Shown: positions 44,564-53,104 of the stretch, one piece after another | Layout: each line of letters starts with the position of its first letter | How positions within the stretch are numbered: the first letter of the stretch is position 1 | Assembly: GCF_009765685.1 (NCBI RefSeq) | Contig: NZ_LMUY01000008.1 | Span: forward strand, 53,297 to 117,296 | Direction: 5' to 3' | Source: Acidisphaera sp. L21 | GTDB taxonomy: Bacteria > Pseudomonadota > Alphaproteobacteria > Acetobacterales > Acetobacteraceae | DNA: 64,000 nt | The notes under the pieces: model-generated | What the model was told of the DNA's origin: nothing | Databases searched by the model: none | The model's input: the letters and a program-made list of their open reading frames with translations, nothing else | Translations under genes and position numbers: made by a program

Positions 44564-45664
44564 ATGGCGAAGGAGTCCGGCACCAGCACCGCGCTATTGG
44601 TCGCATTGGCGACGCTCGGGTTGCTGACGGCAGTCTACGGGCGTGCCACCGGCACCGCCCAGGCCCCCGGTCGTCTCCCCGGATCGCGCCACGACATTAC
44701 GCCGGGCTCCGAGAAACGCGCTGTCGAGACGAACATCGCAGGGCGCGAAGCCACCACCCCGCTGGAAATTCCCCCCAGCGGCTGGGTGACGGTGTTCAAG
44801 CGGGTTGCCGTCGGCTTCAACGACGACCGCCTGATGACGGAGGCCGCGGGCGTCACCTTCTACACCCTGCTGGCGATCTTTCCGGCCATCGCGACCCTCA
44901 TCTCGCTATTCGGCCTGTTCGCCGACCCGGCGGTGGTGAACGACCAGTTGCAGAATCTGCAGGGCGTGCTGCCGGGCGGCGGCCTGGACATCATCACCAG
45001 CCAGGTGAAGTCGCTAACCAGCAATGGTCGCCAGGCCCTGCATGCCGGGGTGCTGATCGGGCTGTTCACATCCCTCTGGAGCTCGAACCAGGGGATCAAG
45101 GGGCTCTTCGACGCGCTGAACGTGGTTTATCACGAGAAGGAGAAGCGTGGTTTCGTGTGGCGGACCGTCATCACGCTGGGGTTCACCCTGGGCGCCATCG
45201 TGTTCATCCTGCTGGCCATGGGCGCCATCATCGTGGTGCCGCTGATCATTAGCTTCTTCGGGCTTGGCAGTTGGGCCACCGCGTTGCTGGCGTCGGCGCG
45301 CTGGCCGGCGCTGATGGTGGTACTGGGGCTGTTCCTGGCCGCGGTCTACCGCTTCGGCCCCAGCCGCACCCAGGCACGCTGGCAATGGGTGAGCTACGGC
45401 AGCGCCTTCGCCGCCGTGGTGTGGCTGCTCGCCTCGATCGGGTTCTCGTACTACGTCGCCAATTTCGGCAGCTACAACAAGACGTATGGCTCGCTAGGCG
45501 CCGCCATCGGCTTCATGACCTGGATCTGGATCTCCACCATCATCGTGCTGGTGGGCGGGGAGTTGAATGCCGAGTTGGAGCAGCAGACCTGGCACGACAC
45601 CACCGTTGGGCCCCCGAAGCCCATGGGCTCCCGCGGCGCCTACAAGGCGGACGTAAAGCTTTAG
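44564..45664 (+). CDS. YihY/BrkB-family membrane protein
   Basis: A 366-residue protein. A short N-terminal membrane segment (about residues 8-24) is followed by a hydrophilic stretch, then the family signature FNDDRLMTEAAGVTFYTLLAIFPAIATLISLFGLF (split here by turns) near residues 85-120. The later WSSNQGIKGLFDALNVVYHEKEKRGF, FYRFGPSRTQARWQWVSYG-type region and SYNKTYGSLGAAIGFMTWIWIS are all YihY/BrkB marks. These six-helix inner-membrane proteins have no settled function; the old RNase BN label is not supported. AGGAG lies 11 bases before the ATG. The stop overlaps that of the TctC gene (TTAG) in convergent orientation. Confidence 0.9.
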   Translation: MAKESGTSTALLVALATLGLLTAVYGRATGTAQAPGRLPGSRHDITPGSEKRAVETNIAGREATTPLEIPPSGWVTVFKRVAVGFNDDRLMTEAAGVTFYTLLAIFPAIATLISLFGLFADPAVVNDQLQNLQGVLPGGGLDIITSQVKSLTSNGRQALHAGVLIGLFTSLWSSNQGIKGLFDALNVVYHEKEKRGFVWRTVITLGFTLGAIVFILLAMGAIIVVPLIISFFGLGSWATALLASARWPALMVVLGLFLAAVYRFGPSRTQARWQWVSYGSAFAAVVWLLASIGFSYYVANFGSYNKTYGSLGAAIGFMTWIWISTIIVLVGGELNAELEQQTWHDTTVGPPKPMGSRGAYKADVKL

Positions 45665-46704
45665 GCCGGCCGGTAGTTCAGCCGCGTCGCCAGCCAGTTG
45701 CGCAATTCCAACTGGGCCGTCGCATCGGCCAACACCGCGGTGGTGCTGGCGGTGGCGGCCGGCACGCCTTGCGGACGCACGCCCAGTGCGCTCGCCTGCT
45801 CCTGCACCGGGGAGGAGCCGATTGCCTGGGCGCAGGCGCGCCGCCACAGCGCCACCATCGAGGCCGGGGTCAACTGCGGCAGCACCAGCGCCATATCGAG
45901 TTCCGAAGCCGCAGCGGTGGCGCGCCAGGCGTTGCGCATGCCGGGCGTTGCCGGGCGCACGGCCATCAACTCGCTGAGCGCCGGGGTGTCGGGGAAGGCC
46001 GGGTCGCGCACCCGGCGCCCTGTGTCGTCGACGCTGCCGAAGGAGAAGAGCGGCCGCACGCCGGTGGAGGCGAGGAGCTGCGCCATCTCGGCCACCCGGC
46101 GGCCATGCAGGCACACTGCATCGGCCTCGCCATCCGCGAGCGCAGCGGAGGCTGCGGCGTCCGTCAGGCCAAAGACCGGCGTCCATTTCACGCCCAACAG
46201 ATCCAACGCCAACAGCGCCGGTAGTTCCTGCCCGGACGGGCCAGATGCGGCGATGCGGACCGAGGCGCCCGCCATCACCTGCGCCAACGACAGCCGGCTG
46301 ACCACCAGGCCAGGCGTGATCCCGGCCAGTGCCGGGACCCAGTGCCCGACGTCGAAGCGGGCGCGGGGGTCGCCGACCAGCCAGGCCATGGCAGCGCTGC
46401 CCGGCAGCAACAATGCGGTGCCGCCATCGGGCACCGTGCGGGCCTCGAACTGGTTCGCCCCGGTGACGCCGTCGATGCCGCCCACCAGGTCCTTGCGAAG
46501 CTGCGTGCCCGGTGGCAGCGCCTTGCCCAAGCTCGGCGCCAGCCACTCCGCCCAGGAATCCACCGGTCCGCCGCCGGGCCCTGCCACGATCAACGTGACG
46601 CCGTCCGCGAACGGGGCGGTGGCGGCTGCGGCGTAGGCGGCCATGCCAACGCTCGTCGCCATGGCCGAGCCAAGCAACATCCGACGCGTGATTGTTTGCG
46701 TCAC
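45661..46704 (-). CDS. Orphan tripartite-tricarboxylate-transporter-type binding protein (TctC/Bug-like), diverged
   Basis: A 347-residue exported protein. The leader carries TRRMLLGSAMATSVGMAAY with adjacent arginines. The mature domain begins VTLIVAGPGGGPVDSWAEWLAPSL, which follows the Bug/TctC start (pFPPGGxxDxxAR) loosely, with NQFEARTVPDGGTALLL and FGLTDAAASAALADGEADAV also recognisable. It is more divergent than most Bug proteins. No TctA or TctB membrane genes are nearby, so it is an orphan receptor. The GTG at 46704 is chosen for AGGGGGG with an 8-base gap; a frame to 46761 is possible. The ligand is probably a carboxylate, by family only. Confidence 0.75.
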   Translation of the reverse strand: MTQTITRRMLLGSAMATSVGMAAYAAAATAPFADGVTLIVAGPGGGPVDSWAEWLAPSLGKALPPGTQLRKDLVGGIDGVTGANQFEARTVPDGGTALLLPGSAAMAWLVGDPRARFDVGHWVPALAGITPGLVVSRLSLAQVMAGASVRIAASGPSGQELPALLALDLLGVKWTPVFGLTDAAASAALADGEADAVCLHGRRVAEMAQLLASTGVRPLFSFGSVDDTGRRVRDPAFPDTPALSELMAVRPATPGMRNAWRATAAASELDMALVLPQLTPASMVALWRRACAQAIGSSPVQEQASALGVRPQGVPAATASTTAVLADATAQLELRNWLATRLNYRPA

Positions 46705-46773
46705 CGAGACATCCCCCCTGTCGGTTTGCCGCCGCACACTCCTACCGGGGTGACGGACCATGTCAAACCGGGG

Positions 46774-47289
46774 CTATTCATCGTATGCAATGAGGCTTTC
46801 GAAGGGCACGTTGAGCTTCTTGCGGCCACCCAGGAAATTCAGCTCGATCAGCGCTGCCGCGCCGGGCACTTCGGCGCCGATGGATTGCAGCAGGGTGATG
46901 CCCGCCGCCATGGTGCCGCCGGTCGCCAGCAGATCGTCCACCACCACCACGCGCTGGCCCGGCGTCACCGCGTCGGCCTGTATTTCCAGCCGGTCGGTGC
47001 CGTATTCCAGGGCGTAATCATGCCCGATCACCTTGCCCGGCAGCTTGCCGCGCTTGCGCAGCATCACGAAGCCGCAGCCCAGCTTGAGCGCCAGCGGGGC
47101 CGCCAGCAGAAACCCGCGGGATTCGACGCCGGCCAACAGATCCGGCTGCCAGCGCCGCACCGTGCTGGATAGCCGGCCCATGGCTACCTGCCACGCATCT
47201 GGATGCCGCAGCAACGTGGACACGTCGTAGAACAGGATGCCCGGTTTCGGGAAATCCGGGATGGCGGCGATATGGTCCTTCAGGTTCAT
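46774..47289 (-). CDS. apt: Adenine phosphoribosyltransferase
   Basis: A 171-residue purine-salvage enzyme turning adenine and PRPP into [19 protein letters not shown] is the type I N-terminus, [14 protein letters not shown] carries the adenine contacts, [11 protein letters not shown] follows and [14 protein letters not shown] is the PRPP-binding motif. The family length is normal. It is a single gene; the TctC gene lies downstream on the same strand, starting 70 bases after its stop. Confidence 0.96.
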   Translation of the reverse strand: MNLKDHIAAIPDFPKPGILFYDVSTLLRHPDAWQVAMGRLSSTVRRWQPDLLAGVESRGFLLAAPLALKLGCGFVMLRKRGKLPGKVIGHDYALEYGTDRLEIQADAVTPGQRVVVVDDLLATGGTMAAGITLLQSIGAEVPGAAALIELNFLGGRKKLNVPFESLIAYDE

Positions 47290-47394
47290 GGCGTGCTGTC
47301 CTTGGCGGGGGCGTTAGCGGGGGCGTTGGGCGATAACTGTGCGGTTGCGATTGGCCCCTATAGCCGGGCGGCGCCGGTTGCGCTAACCGGCTGC

Positions 47395-47583
47395 ATGCCC
47401 CGCCCGTTTGCAGCCTCCGTCATGGGGGTGGTTTTCATCATCGTCTACATCGCCGCGGCGATTACCCTGCCGGATGTGCTGCCCCAGGCCTGGCCGGTGC
47501 AAGCGGTGTATTTCCTGCTGGCCGGCGTGATCTGGGTGTTTCCAATCCGCTGGCTGATGCTGTGGAGCGTTCACAAGCGCTAG
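47395..47583 (+). CDS. DUF2842 small membrane protein
   Basis: A 62-residue protein with two hydrophobic helices (VMGVVFIIVYIAAAITLP and VYFLLAGVIWVFPIRWLML), the layout of alphaproteobacterial DUF2842 proteins, where a short loop PQAWPVQ separates the helices. The function is unknown. The start at ATG 47395 has no clear SD; an upstream in-frame start cannot be ruled out. It lies 14 bases before the Pho box of ugpB. Confidence 0.75.
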   Translation: MPRPFAASVMGVVFIIVYIAAAITLPDVLPQAWPVQAVYFLLAGVIWVFPIRWLMLWSVHKR

Positions 47584-47596
47584 CCGCTTCACAGAA

Positions 47597-47614
47597 CCGT
47601 CATAGATCTGTCAC
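47597..47614 (+). promoter_or_regulatory. Pho box upstream of ugpB
   Basis: CCGTCAT (47597-47603) and CTGTCAC (47608-47614) are direct repeats spaced 11 bases apart by AGAT. Each matches the PhoB half-site CTGTCAT at 6 of 7 positions. A weaker third half (GCTTCAC) lies 11 bases further upstream at 47586. The operon behind it is ugp, a classic Pho-regulon member, which makes PhoB control likely. Confidence 0.75.
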
Positions 47615-47672
47615 TCTGGTGAAACGACGGGGCCCTACCCCGCAACGCCCACCTGGTCGAGGAATCCGCTAC

Positions 47673-49007
47673 ATGAACCGCCGCACGCTGCTCTCGGGCG
47701 CCGCCGCCCTGGCGCTTACCCCCGCGCTGCACGCCCGCGCCCAGTCCGGGAAGACCAAGATCGTCTTCTGGCACGCCATGACGGCGGCCCTGAATGAGGA
47801 AGTGAACCGCTTGGCGACCGCGTTCAACGCGTCCCAGTCGCAATACGAGGTGCAGCCGGTCTTCAAGGGCACCTATGCGGAGACGCTGACCGCCGCCATC
47901 GCCGCCTACCGCGCCGGGCAGGCGCCGAACCTGGTGCAGGTGTTCGAGGTCGGCACCGGCACGATGCTGGCCGCCGGCGCCGCGGTGAAGCCCGCCTGGC
48001 AGCTCATTCAGGAGACCGGGGCCGACATCAAGGCCGAAAGCTACATCCCCGCCGTGCGCGGTTATTACAGCCTGGCCGATGGCCGCATGGCGTCCGTCCC
48101 GTTCAATTCCTCCACCGCGGTCATGTGGATCAACCAGGACGCGTTCGAAAAGGCCGGGCTCGACCCCGCCAAGGCCCCCACGACCTACGACGAGGTGACG
48201 CATGCCGCCGAGGCGTTGAAGGCCAAGGCTGCCGCGGATTTCCCGATTTCGTCGGGCTGGTTCTCGTGGATCCATCTGGAAGAGTACGCAGCACTGCACA
48301 ACATCGCCTTCGCCAGCGAGGGCGACGGCTTCAGCGGGTTGAACGCGGTGTTGGAGGTGAACAAGCCCGACTTCGTCAAGCAGCTGCAGCGCTTCCTGGA
48401 TTGGCAGAAGGCTGGACTGTTCAAATACGGCGGCCGGGACAGTGCCGGCGACACCATCTTCCTGTCGGGCCAGGCAGCCATCGGCTTCAACAGCTCCGGC
48501 ATACGCGGCGATCTGATCAAGAGCGCCAAGTTCAAATGGTCGAACGCGTTCCTTCCCTACGACCCGGCGATCATCAAGCAGCCGATCAACTCCATCATCG
48601 GCGGCGCCAGCCTGTGGACCATGACCACGCCGACGCGCCCGGTCGAGGAATATAAGGCGACCGCCGCCTTCCTCGCCTTCCTGGCCCAGCCGCGCAATGC
48701 GGCCGATTGGCACCAGCACACCGGCTACGTCCCGGTGACGCTGGCGGGCTACGAGCAGTCCAAGACGGACGGGTTCTACGCCAAGAACGCAGGGACCGAA
48801 CTGCCGATCCAGCAGTTGACCCGTGGCAGCGTGACGCAGAACAGCCGCGGCCTGCGTCTGGGCCGCCTGCCGGAAATCCGCAACATCATCTACGAGGAAG
48901 TGGAGAAGGCGCTGCAAGGCCAGCAGACCGCCCAGGCCGCGCTGGACAGCGCCACCACCCGCGGCAACCGAGTCCTGCGCGAGTTCGAGAAATCCGTACA
49001 CACCTGA
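47673..49007 (+). CDS. ugpB: sn-glycerol-3-phosphate ABC transporter binding protein UgpB
   Basis: A 444-residue binding protein. The leader MNRRTLLSGAAALAL ends near ARAQ (about 24) with adjacent arginines. The mature start KIVFWHAMTAALNEEVNRLATAFN, VFKGTYAETLTAAIAAYR, PNLVQVFEVGTGTMLAA and FPISSGWFSWIHLEEYAALHN match UgpB closely, as does the C-terminal NIIYEEVEKALQGQQTAQAALD. It captures glycerol-3-phosphate and glycerophosphodiesters in the periplasm. GAGGAA lies 8 bases before the ATG. It is first in the ugpBAEC operon, 58 bases after a Pho box. Confidence 0.95.
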   Translation: MNRRTLLSGAAALALTPALHARAQSGKTKIVFWHAMTAALNEEVNRLATAFNASQSQYEVQPVFKGTYAETLTAAIAAYRAGQAPNLVQVFEVGTGTMLAAGAAVKPAWQLIQETGADIKAESYIPAVRGYYSLADGRMASVPFNSSTAVMWINQDAFEKAGLDPAKAPTTYDEVTHAAEALKAKAAADFPISSGWFSWIHLEEYAALHNIAFASEGDGFSGLNAVLEVNKPDFVKQLQRFLDWQKAGLFKYGGRDSAGDTIFLSGQAAIGFNSSGIRGDLIKSAKFKWSNAFLPYDPAIIKQPINSIIGGASLWTMTTPTRPVEEYKATAAFLAFLAQPRNAADWHQHTGYVPVTLAGYEQSKTDGFYAKNAGTELPIQQLTRGSVTQNSRGLRLGRLPEIRNIIYEEVEKALQGQQTAQAALDSATTRGNRVLREFEKSVHT

Positions 49008-49034
49008 TGCCCGTAACGGTGGGCGGCGCCTGAT

Positions 49035-49907
49035 ATGCGCCGCACCATCTTTCCGGGCTGGCTGCTGCCGGCAGCGCTTGTCCTGCCGCAACTGGCCCTG
49101 ACCGTTGTGTTCTTCCTATTGCCGGCGGGTGAGGCGGTTTGGTCCAGCCTCACCCGGACGGACCCGTTCGGCCTGTCCTCCGTCTTCGTCGGCATCGATA
49201 ATTTCAACGATCTGTTCGCCGACCCGCTCTACGTCGAAACCATCTTGCGCACGATCGGCTTCGTAGCCGCCGTTTGCGTCATTTCCATGGGCACGGCGCT
49301 GCTGCTGGCCGTGATGGTGGAGGGCGTGGTGCGCGGCCGCGGCATCTATCGGACGATGCTGATCTGGCCCTACGCGGTCGCCCCCGCAGTGGCCGGCGTG
49401 ATTTGGCTGTTCCTGCTGCATCCGCAGATCGGCCTGCTCGGCCGCTGGCTGAACCACAATCTCGGCTGGGATTATTCCCTGAACGGCACGCAGGCGATGC
49501 TGCTGGTCATCCTGGCCAGCGCGTGGAAACAGGTGAGCTACAATTTCATCTTCTTCGTCGCCGGGCTGCAATCCGTGCCCCGCACCGTGACGGAGGCCGC
49601 GCGTATGGATGGCGCCCATGGGTTCTACCGCTTCCGCACCATCACCTTGCCGCTGCTGATGCCGACAGTGTTCTTCCTCATCGTCGTCAACGTGGTGTAT
49701 GCCGCGTTCGACACGTTCGGCGCGATCTGGGCCTTGACGCAAGGCGGCCCCGGCAAGGCGACCGAGACGATGCTGGTCAAGGTGTATCGCGACGGCGTCA
49801 TCAACCTCGACTTAGGCTCATCCTCCGCCCAGTCGGTGGTGCTGATGGTTGGGGTGATCGTGCTGACGGCGGTGCAGTTCCGCTTCATGGGTAAACGCGG
49901 CAAATGA
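49035..49907 (+). CDS. ugpA: sn-glycerol-3-phosphate ABC transporter permease UgpA
   Basis: A 290-residue inner-membrane permease with about six helices. FPGWLLPAALVLPQLALTVVFFLLPAG is the first (split here by turns), TDPFGLSSVFVGIDNFNDLF follows, and EAARMDGAHGFYRFRTITLPLLMPT is the EAA coupling loop near residue 190. TQGGPGKATETMLVKVYRDG is typical of UgpA/MalF-like permeases. It starts 27 bases after ugpB, and its stop overlaps the ugpE start (ATGA). Confidence 0.95.
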   Translation: MRRTIFPGWLLPAALVLPQLALTVVFFLLPAGEAVWSSLTRTDPFGLSSVFVGIDNFNDLFADPLYVETILRTIGFVAAVCVISMGTALLLAVMVEGVVRGRGIYRTMLIWPYAVAPAVAGVIWLFLLHPQIGLLGRWLNHNLGWDYSLNGTQAMLLVILASAWKQVSYNFIFFVAGLQSVPRTVTEAARMDGAHGFYRFRTITLPLLMPTVFFLIVVNVVYAAFDTFGAIWALTQGGPGKATETMLVKVYRDGVINLDLGSSSAQSVVLMVGVIVLTAVQFRFMGKRGK

Positions 49908-50725
49908 ACCGCGCGCTCACCCACGGGATCATCATCCTCGGCGTGCTGCTATTTGCGCTGCCGCTATGGATGATCCTGGCCGGCTCCACCCAGGACCCAG
50001 GCGCCATCGCACGTGGCGATCTGTCGCTGATCCCGCATTGGTCCGGCCTGCACGTCTATATCGACGTGCTGTCCTCCGGCGGGGCAGGGGCCCAGCCGGT
50101 ATGGCGCATGCTGCTGGTCTCGTTCGGCATGGCGCTGACGATCGCGGTGGGCAAGATCGTCATCTCCGTCTTGTCCGCCTATGCGGTGACGTTCTTCCGC
50201 TTCCCGTTCCGCATGGTGGCGTTCTGGGTGATCTTCATCACCCTGATGCTGCCGCCCGAGGTCCGGATCATTCCGACCTACGACGTGATCGCCGGGTTCG
50301 GCATGATCAACACATTCGGCGGGCTCACCGTGCCGCTGATGGCGTCGGCCACCGCCACGCTGTTGTTCCGTCAGGTGTTCCTGGTGATCCCGGACGAGTT
50401 GATGGAGGCGGCGCGGATGGATGGCGCCGGGCCATGGCGCTTTTTGCGCGATATCCTGCTGCCGGTGTCCGCCGGCAACATCGCGGCGCTGTTCGTCATC
50501 CTGTTCGTGTTCGGCTGGAACCAATATCTGTGGCCGCTGCTGGTCGCCACCGATCCGAAATTGGACACCATCGTCATCGGCATCGTGAAAATGATCGGCG
50601 TCGAAACCCAGGTCGAGTGGAACCGCGTCATGGCCGTTGCCGTGCTGGCGTTATTGCCCCCCGTTGCCGTGGTGCTGCTGATGCAGCGCTGGTTCGTGGC
50701 CGGGCTTACCGAAGGCGAAAAGTAA
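49904..50725 (+). CDS. ugpE: sn-glycerol-3-phosphate ABC transporter permease UgpE
   Basis: A 273-residue inner-membrane permease, the partner of UgpA. THGIIILGVLLFALPLWMILAGSTQD is the first helix and the start of the periplasmic loop; VFLVIPDELMEAARMDGAGPWRF contains the EAA loop near residue 170; GWNQYLWPLLVATDPKLDTI is the UgpE/MalG hallmark. No internal stop or frame change is seen. The ATPase gene begins 1 base after its stop codon. Confidence 0.95.
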   Translation: MNRALTHGIIILGVLLFALPLWMILAGSTQDPGAIARGDLSLIPHWSGLHVYIDVLSSGGAGAQPVWRMLLVSFGMALTIAVGKIVISVLSAYAVTFFRFPFRMVAFWVIFITLMLPPEVRIIPTYDVIAGFGMINTFGGLTVPLMASATATLLFRQVFLVIPDELMEAARMDGAGPWRFLRDILLPVSAGNIAALFVILFVFGWNQYLWPLLVATDPKLDTIVIGIVKMIGVETQVEWNRVMAVAVLALLPPVAVVLLMQRWFVAGLTEGEK

Positions 50726-50726
50726 C

Positions 50727-51776
50727 ATGGCGACCCTGCAACTCGACGGCCTGCGCAAAAGCTTCGGCTCCACCCACATCCTGCAAGGCGTCGACCTGAG
50801 CCTTGCCGACGGCGAGATGCTGGTGATCGTCGGCGCCTCCGGTTGCGGCAAATCGACGCTATTGCGGCTTGTGGCCGGGCTGGAGACACCGACCTCCGGC
50901 AGCGTCCTGCTGGATGGCCGCGACATCACCAAACTGGACCCGGCGGCGCGCGACATCGCCATGGTGTTCCAGAACTACGCGCTATACCCCCACATGAGCG
51001 TGGCGGAGAACATGTCCTACGGCCTGCGCATCCGTGGCGTGCCGAAGGACACCATTCGCGCCAAGGTCGAGGCGACGGCTGGCCTGTTGGGCCTGGAAAA
51101 ACTGCTTGCCCGGCGCCCACGCGAATTGTCTGGCGGCCAGCGGCAGCGCGTGGCGATGGGGCGCGCCATCATCCGCGACCCGAAGATGTTCCTGTTCGAC
51201 GAACCGCTATCCAACCTGGACGCCGCCCTGCGCGTGCAGATGCGGGCCGAGATCCGCCGCCTGCAACGCCGCCTGGGCGTCACCAGCCTCTACGTCACGC
51301 ACGACCAGGTGGAGGCGATGACGCTCGGCGACCGGCTGCTGGTGCGGCACCAGGGCGTGCCCGTGCAGTTCGCCCCGCCGATGGAGGTGTTCGCCCGTCC
51401 GGCCACCGCCTACGTCGCCGGCTTCATCGGCGCGCCGGCGATGAACTTCTTGCCCGCCACGCTCGACGGCCACAACGCTCGCCTCGCCTCGGGCCACGCC
51501 ATCGCGCTGCCCAACGCACATCCTGGCCATGCCTCGGTAACGCTGGGGATCCGGCCCGAGAACGTCGTGGTGACGCCGAATGGCCTGCCGATGACAGTGG
51601 ATCTGGTGGAACCCCTCGGCTCCGAAACGCTGGTGCATGGGCGGTTGGCCGATGGCACGCCGCTGCTGGTGAAGCAATCCGGCGCCATGCCCGTGGGCGA
51701 GGTATTGTACGTGGACCTGCCACCCGCCGAACTCCACGTGTTCGACGCGGGCAACGGCCAGAGACTCGCCGCCTGA
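50727..51776 (+). CDS. ugpC: sn-glycerol-3-phosphate ABC transporter ATP-binding protein UgpC
   Basis: A 349-residue ATPase of the sugar/polyol class. Walker A GASGCGKSTLLRLVAGLE, Q-loop MVFQNYALYPHMSVAENM, signature LSGGQRQRVAMGRA and Walker B MFLFDEPLSNLDAALR are present, as is YVTHDQVEAMTLGDRLLV. Beyond residue 235 lies the regulatory TOBE domain (MNFLPATLDG, LGIRPENVVVTPNG). It ends the operon; the convergent tRNA-Pro gene follows. Confidence 0.95.
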   Translation: MATLQLDGLRKSFGSTHILQGVDLSLADGEMLVIVGASGCGKSTLLRLVAGLETPTSGSVLLDGRDITKLDPAARDIAMVFQNYALYPHMSVAENMSYGLRIRGVPKDTIRAKVEATAGLLGLEKLLARRPRELSGGQRQRVAMGRAIIRDPKMFLFDEPLSNLDAALRVQMRAEIRRLQRRLGVTSLYVTHDQVEAMTLGDRLLVRHQGVPVQFAPPMEVFARPATAYVAGFIGAPAMNFLPATLDGHNARLASGHAIALPNAHPGHASVTLGIRPENVVVTPNGLPMTVDLVEPLGSETLVHGRLADGTPLLVKQSGAMPVGEVLYVDLPPAELHVFDAGNGQRLAA

Positions 51777-51802
51777 ACCATCTGCCTGGGATGGGTTTCT
51801 CT

Positions 51803-51879
51803 TGGTCGGAGCGAGAGGATTCGAACCTCCGGCCTCTGGCTCCCGAAGCAAGCGCTCTACCAGGCTGAGCTACGCTCCG
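51803..51879 (-). tRNA. tRNA-Pro, anticodon CGG
   Basis: On the minus strand the cloverleaf reads: acceptor CGGAGCG with CGCTCCG, D-arm GCTC/GAGC, anticodon loop TTCGGGA (anticodon CGG, reading CCG), T-arm GGAGG TTCGAAT CCTCT, discriminator A and an encoded CCA (51803-51805). The anticodon stem CTTGC/GCCAG has a T-C mismatch at the third pair (29-41). All other stems pair. Confidence 0.93.
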
Positions 51880-51921
51880 ACCGAGGAGCGCCGTATAGCC
51901 GCCACTCGCGACGCAAGCAAG

Positions 51922-52506
51922 CTACACTCGTGCGCTATCGGCAGGCATGCGCGCGGGAAGGGTCAATAAGCGCCGCAGGATCGCCGGCGCGTCCGGCAGC
52001 ACCTCGTACAGCGCCCGACTGGAGGCATCGGCGAAGCCATCGGTGACGAAGCCGTTCAGTACCGCGATCATGCTGGTCGCCCAGCCGTTGATATTGGCGA
52101 TCAGCACCGGGCGGTCGTGCAGGCCCAACTGGCGCCAGGTGATGATCTCGATCGTTTCGTCCAGCGTGCCCATGCCGCCGGGCAGGGTGACGAAGGCGTC
52201 CGCCTGCTCGAACATGAGCGCCTTGCGCGTGTGCATGCTGTCGGTCACCAGCAAGTCCGTCACGCCGGGGTGGGCGACTTCGCGGGCGCGCAGGAAATCG
52301 GGGATGATTCCGGTGACCGCGCCACCGGCTGCCAGTGCGCCGTCCGCCACGGCGCCCATCAGGCCGACCCGGCCACCGCCATAGATCAGCCGGATACCGG
52401 ACGAGGCAAGGCCGCGGCCCAATGCCTCGGCCGCGCTGCGCCACGCCGGGTCATTGCCGACGCGTGAGCCGCAGAATACGACCACCGAGCGGATATTGGC
52501 TGCCAA
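51922..52506 (-). CDS. LOG-family (TIGR00730) nucleoside-5'-monophosphate phosphoribohydrolase
   Basis: A 194-residue protein. SVVVFCGSRVGNDP, GRGLASSGIRLIYGGGRVGLMGAVADGAL and the catalytic/nucleotide motif LPGGMGTLDETIEIITWRQLG are the LOG (Lonely guy) type, where PGGxGTxxE marks the active site. Such enzymes release adenine or cytokinin bases from their monophosphates; in bacteria many act on AMP, and others have no shown activity. The start is TTG 52506, with GGGAG about 10 bases upstream and no ATG near it. It is divergent from the cytochrome c gene. Confidence 0.88.
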   Translation of the reverse strand: MAANIRSVVVFCGSRVGNDPAWRSAAEALGRGLASSGIRLIYGGGRVGLMGAVADGALAAGGAVTGIIPDFLRAREVAHPGVTDLLVTDSMHTRKALMFEQADAFVTLPGGMGTLDETIEIITWRQLGLHDRPVLIANINGWATSMIAVLNGFVTDGFADASSRALYEVLPDAPAILRRLLTLPARMPADSARV

Positions 52507-52632
52507 CGATACGATGCTCCCGACTGAATGCGCGTGGTCTGCCGCGAATGGCCGCCGATGTCATGCGCTTTTCCTTGGCGCACGGCCCAACTGGTGACAC
52601 GATCGTTTCATTAACCTCGAAGGGCAACGCGC

Positions 52633-53085
52633 ATGCGGGCATGGGTTGTGGGTGGCTTGGCTCTTGCGATCGGGATGACCGGTCTGGCTCAAGCGGCGGA
52701 TCTGGCGGCAAAGCCGGACGACATCATCGCCGGTCGTCAGGCCGGCTACGACGTGGTGAGTGGCATGTTCGCCGCCATGAAGGCGACGGTCGAGTCTGGT
52801 GGCTCCGTCAAGCCGCTGGCCGAGGGCGCCAAGGGCATTGCCGCCTGGGGCGCGGCCATTCCCGGCATGTTCCCGGTCGGCACCGAGACCGGCCACAACA
52901 CGAAGGCCAAGGCGGAGATCTGGTCCGACCGCGCGACGTTCGAGAAGGACGCCGCCAACCTGCACGACGCCGCCGTCAAGCTTGCCGCGTTGGCCGACGC
53001 CGACGACAAGGCCGGGTTCGCCGAGCAGTGGAAGGCCACCGGCGGCACGTGCGGCGCCTGCCACCGGGCGTTCCGCGCGCGCTGA
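52633..53085 (+). CDS. Cytochrome c' / c556-like periplasmic haem protein
   Basis: A 150-residue protein with a Sec signal (MRAWVVGGLALAIGMTGLAQAA, cleavage near 22). A four-helix bundle follows and a single haem site CGACH near the C-terminus (GGTCGACHRAFRAR), the C-terminal location that defines class II cytochromes c. The usual Met-less or Met-ligated variants cannot be told apart with certainty. It ends 19 bases from a convergent cytochrome b561 gene, so the two may be electron-transfer partners. Confidence 0.9.
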   Translation: MRAWVVGGLALAIGMTGLAQAADLAAKPDDIIAGRQAGYDVVSGMFAAMKATVESGGSVKPLAEGAKGIAAWGAAIPGMFPVGTETGHNTKAKAEIWSDRATFEKDAANLHDAAVKLAALADADDKAGFAEQWKATGGTCGACHRAFRAR

Positions 53086-53104
53086 AGCCAATAGCTTCGG
53101 TCGA

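Noticed and set aside
44564..45664. Ribonuclease BN
   Set aside because: The YihY/BrkB family was once called RNase BN, but the sequence is a membrane protein without nuclease motifs.
51781..51868. Short plus-strand frame ending in a familiar ERGGFEPPTSGS-like pattern beside ugpC
   Set aside because: It is the translation of the tRNA-Pro gene from its opposite strand, a known artefact.
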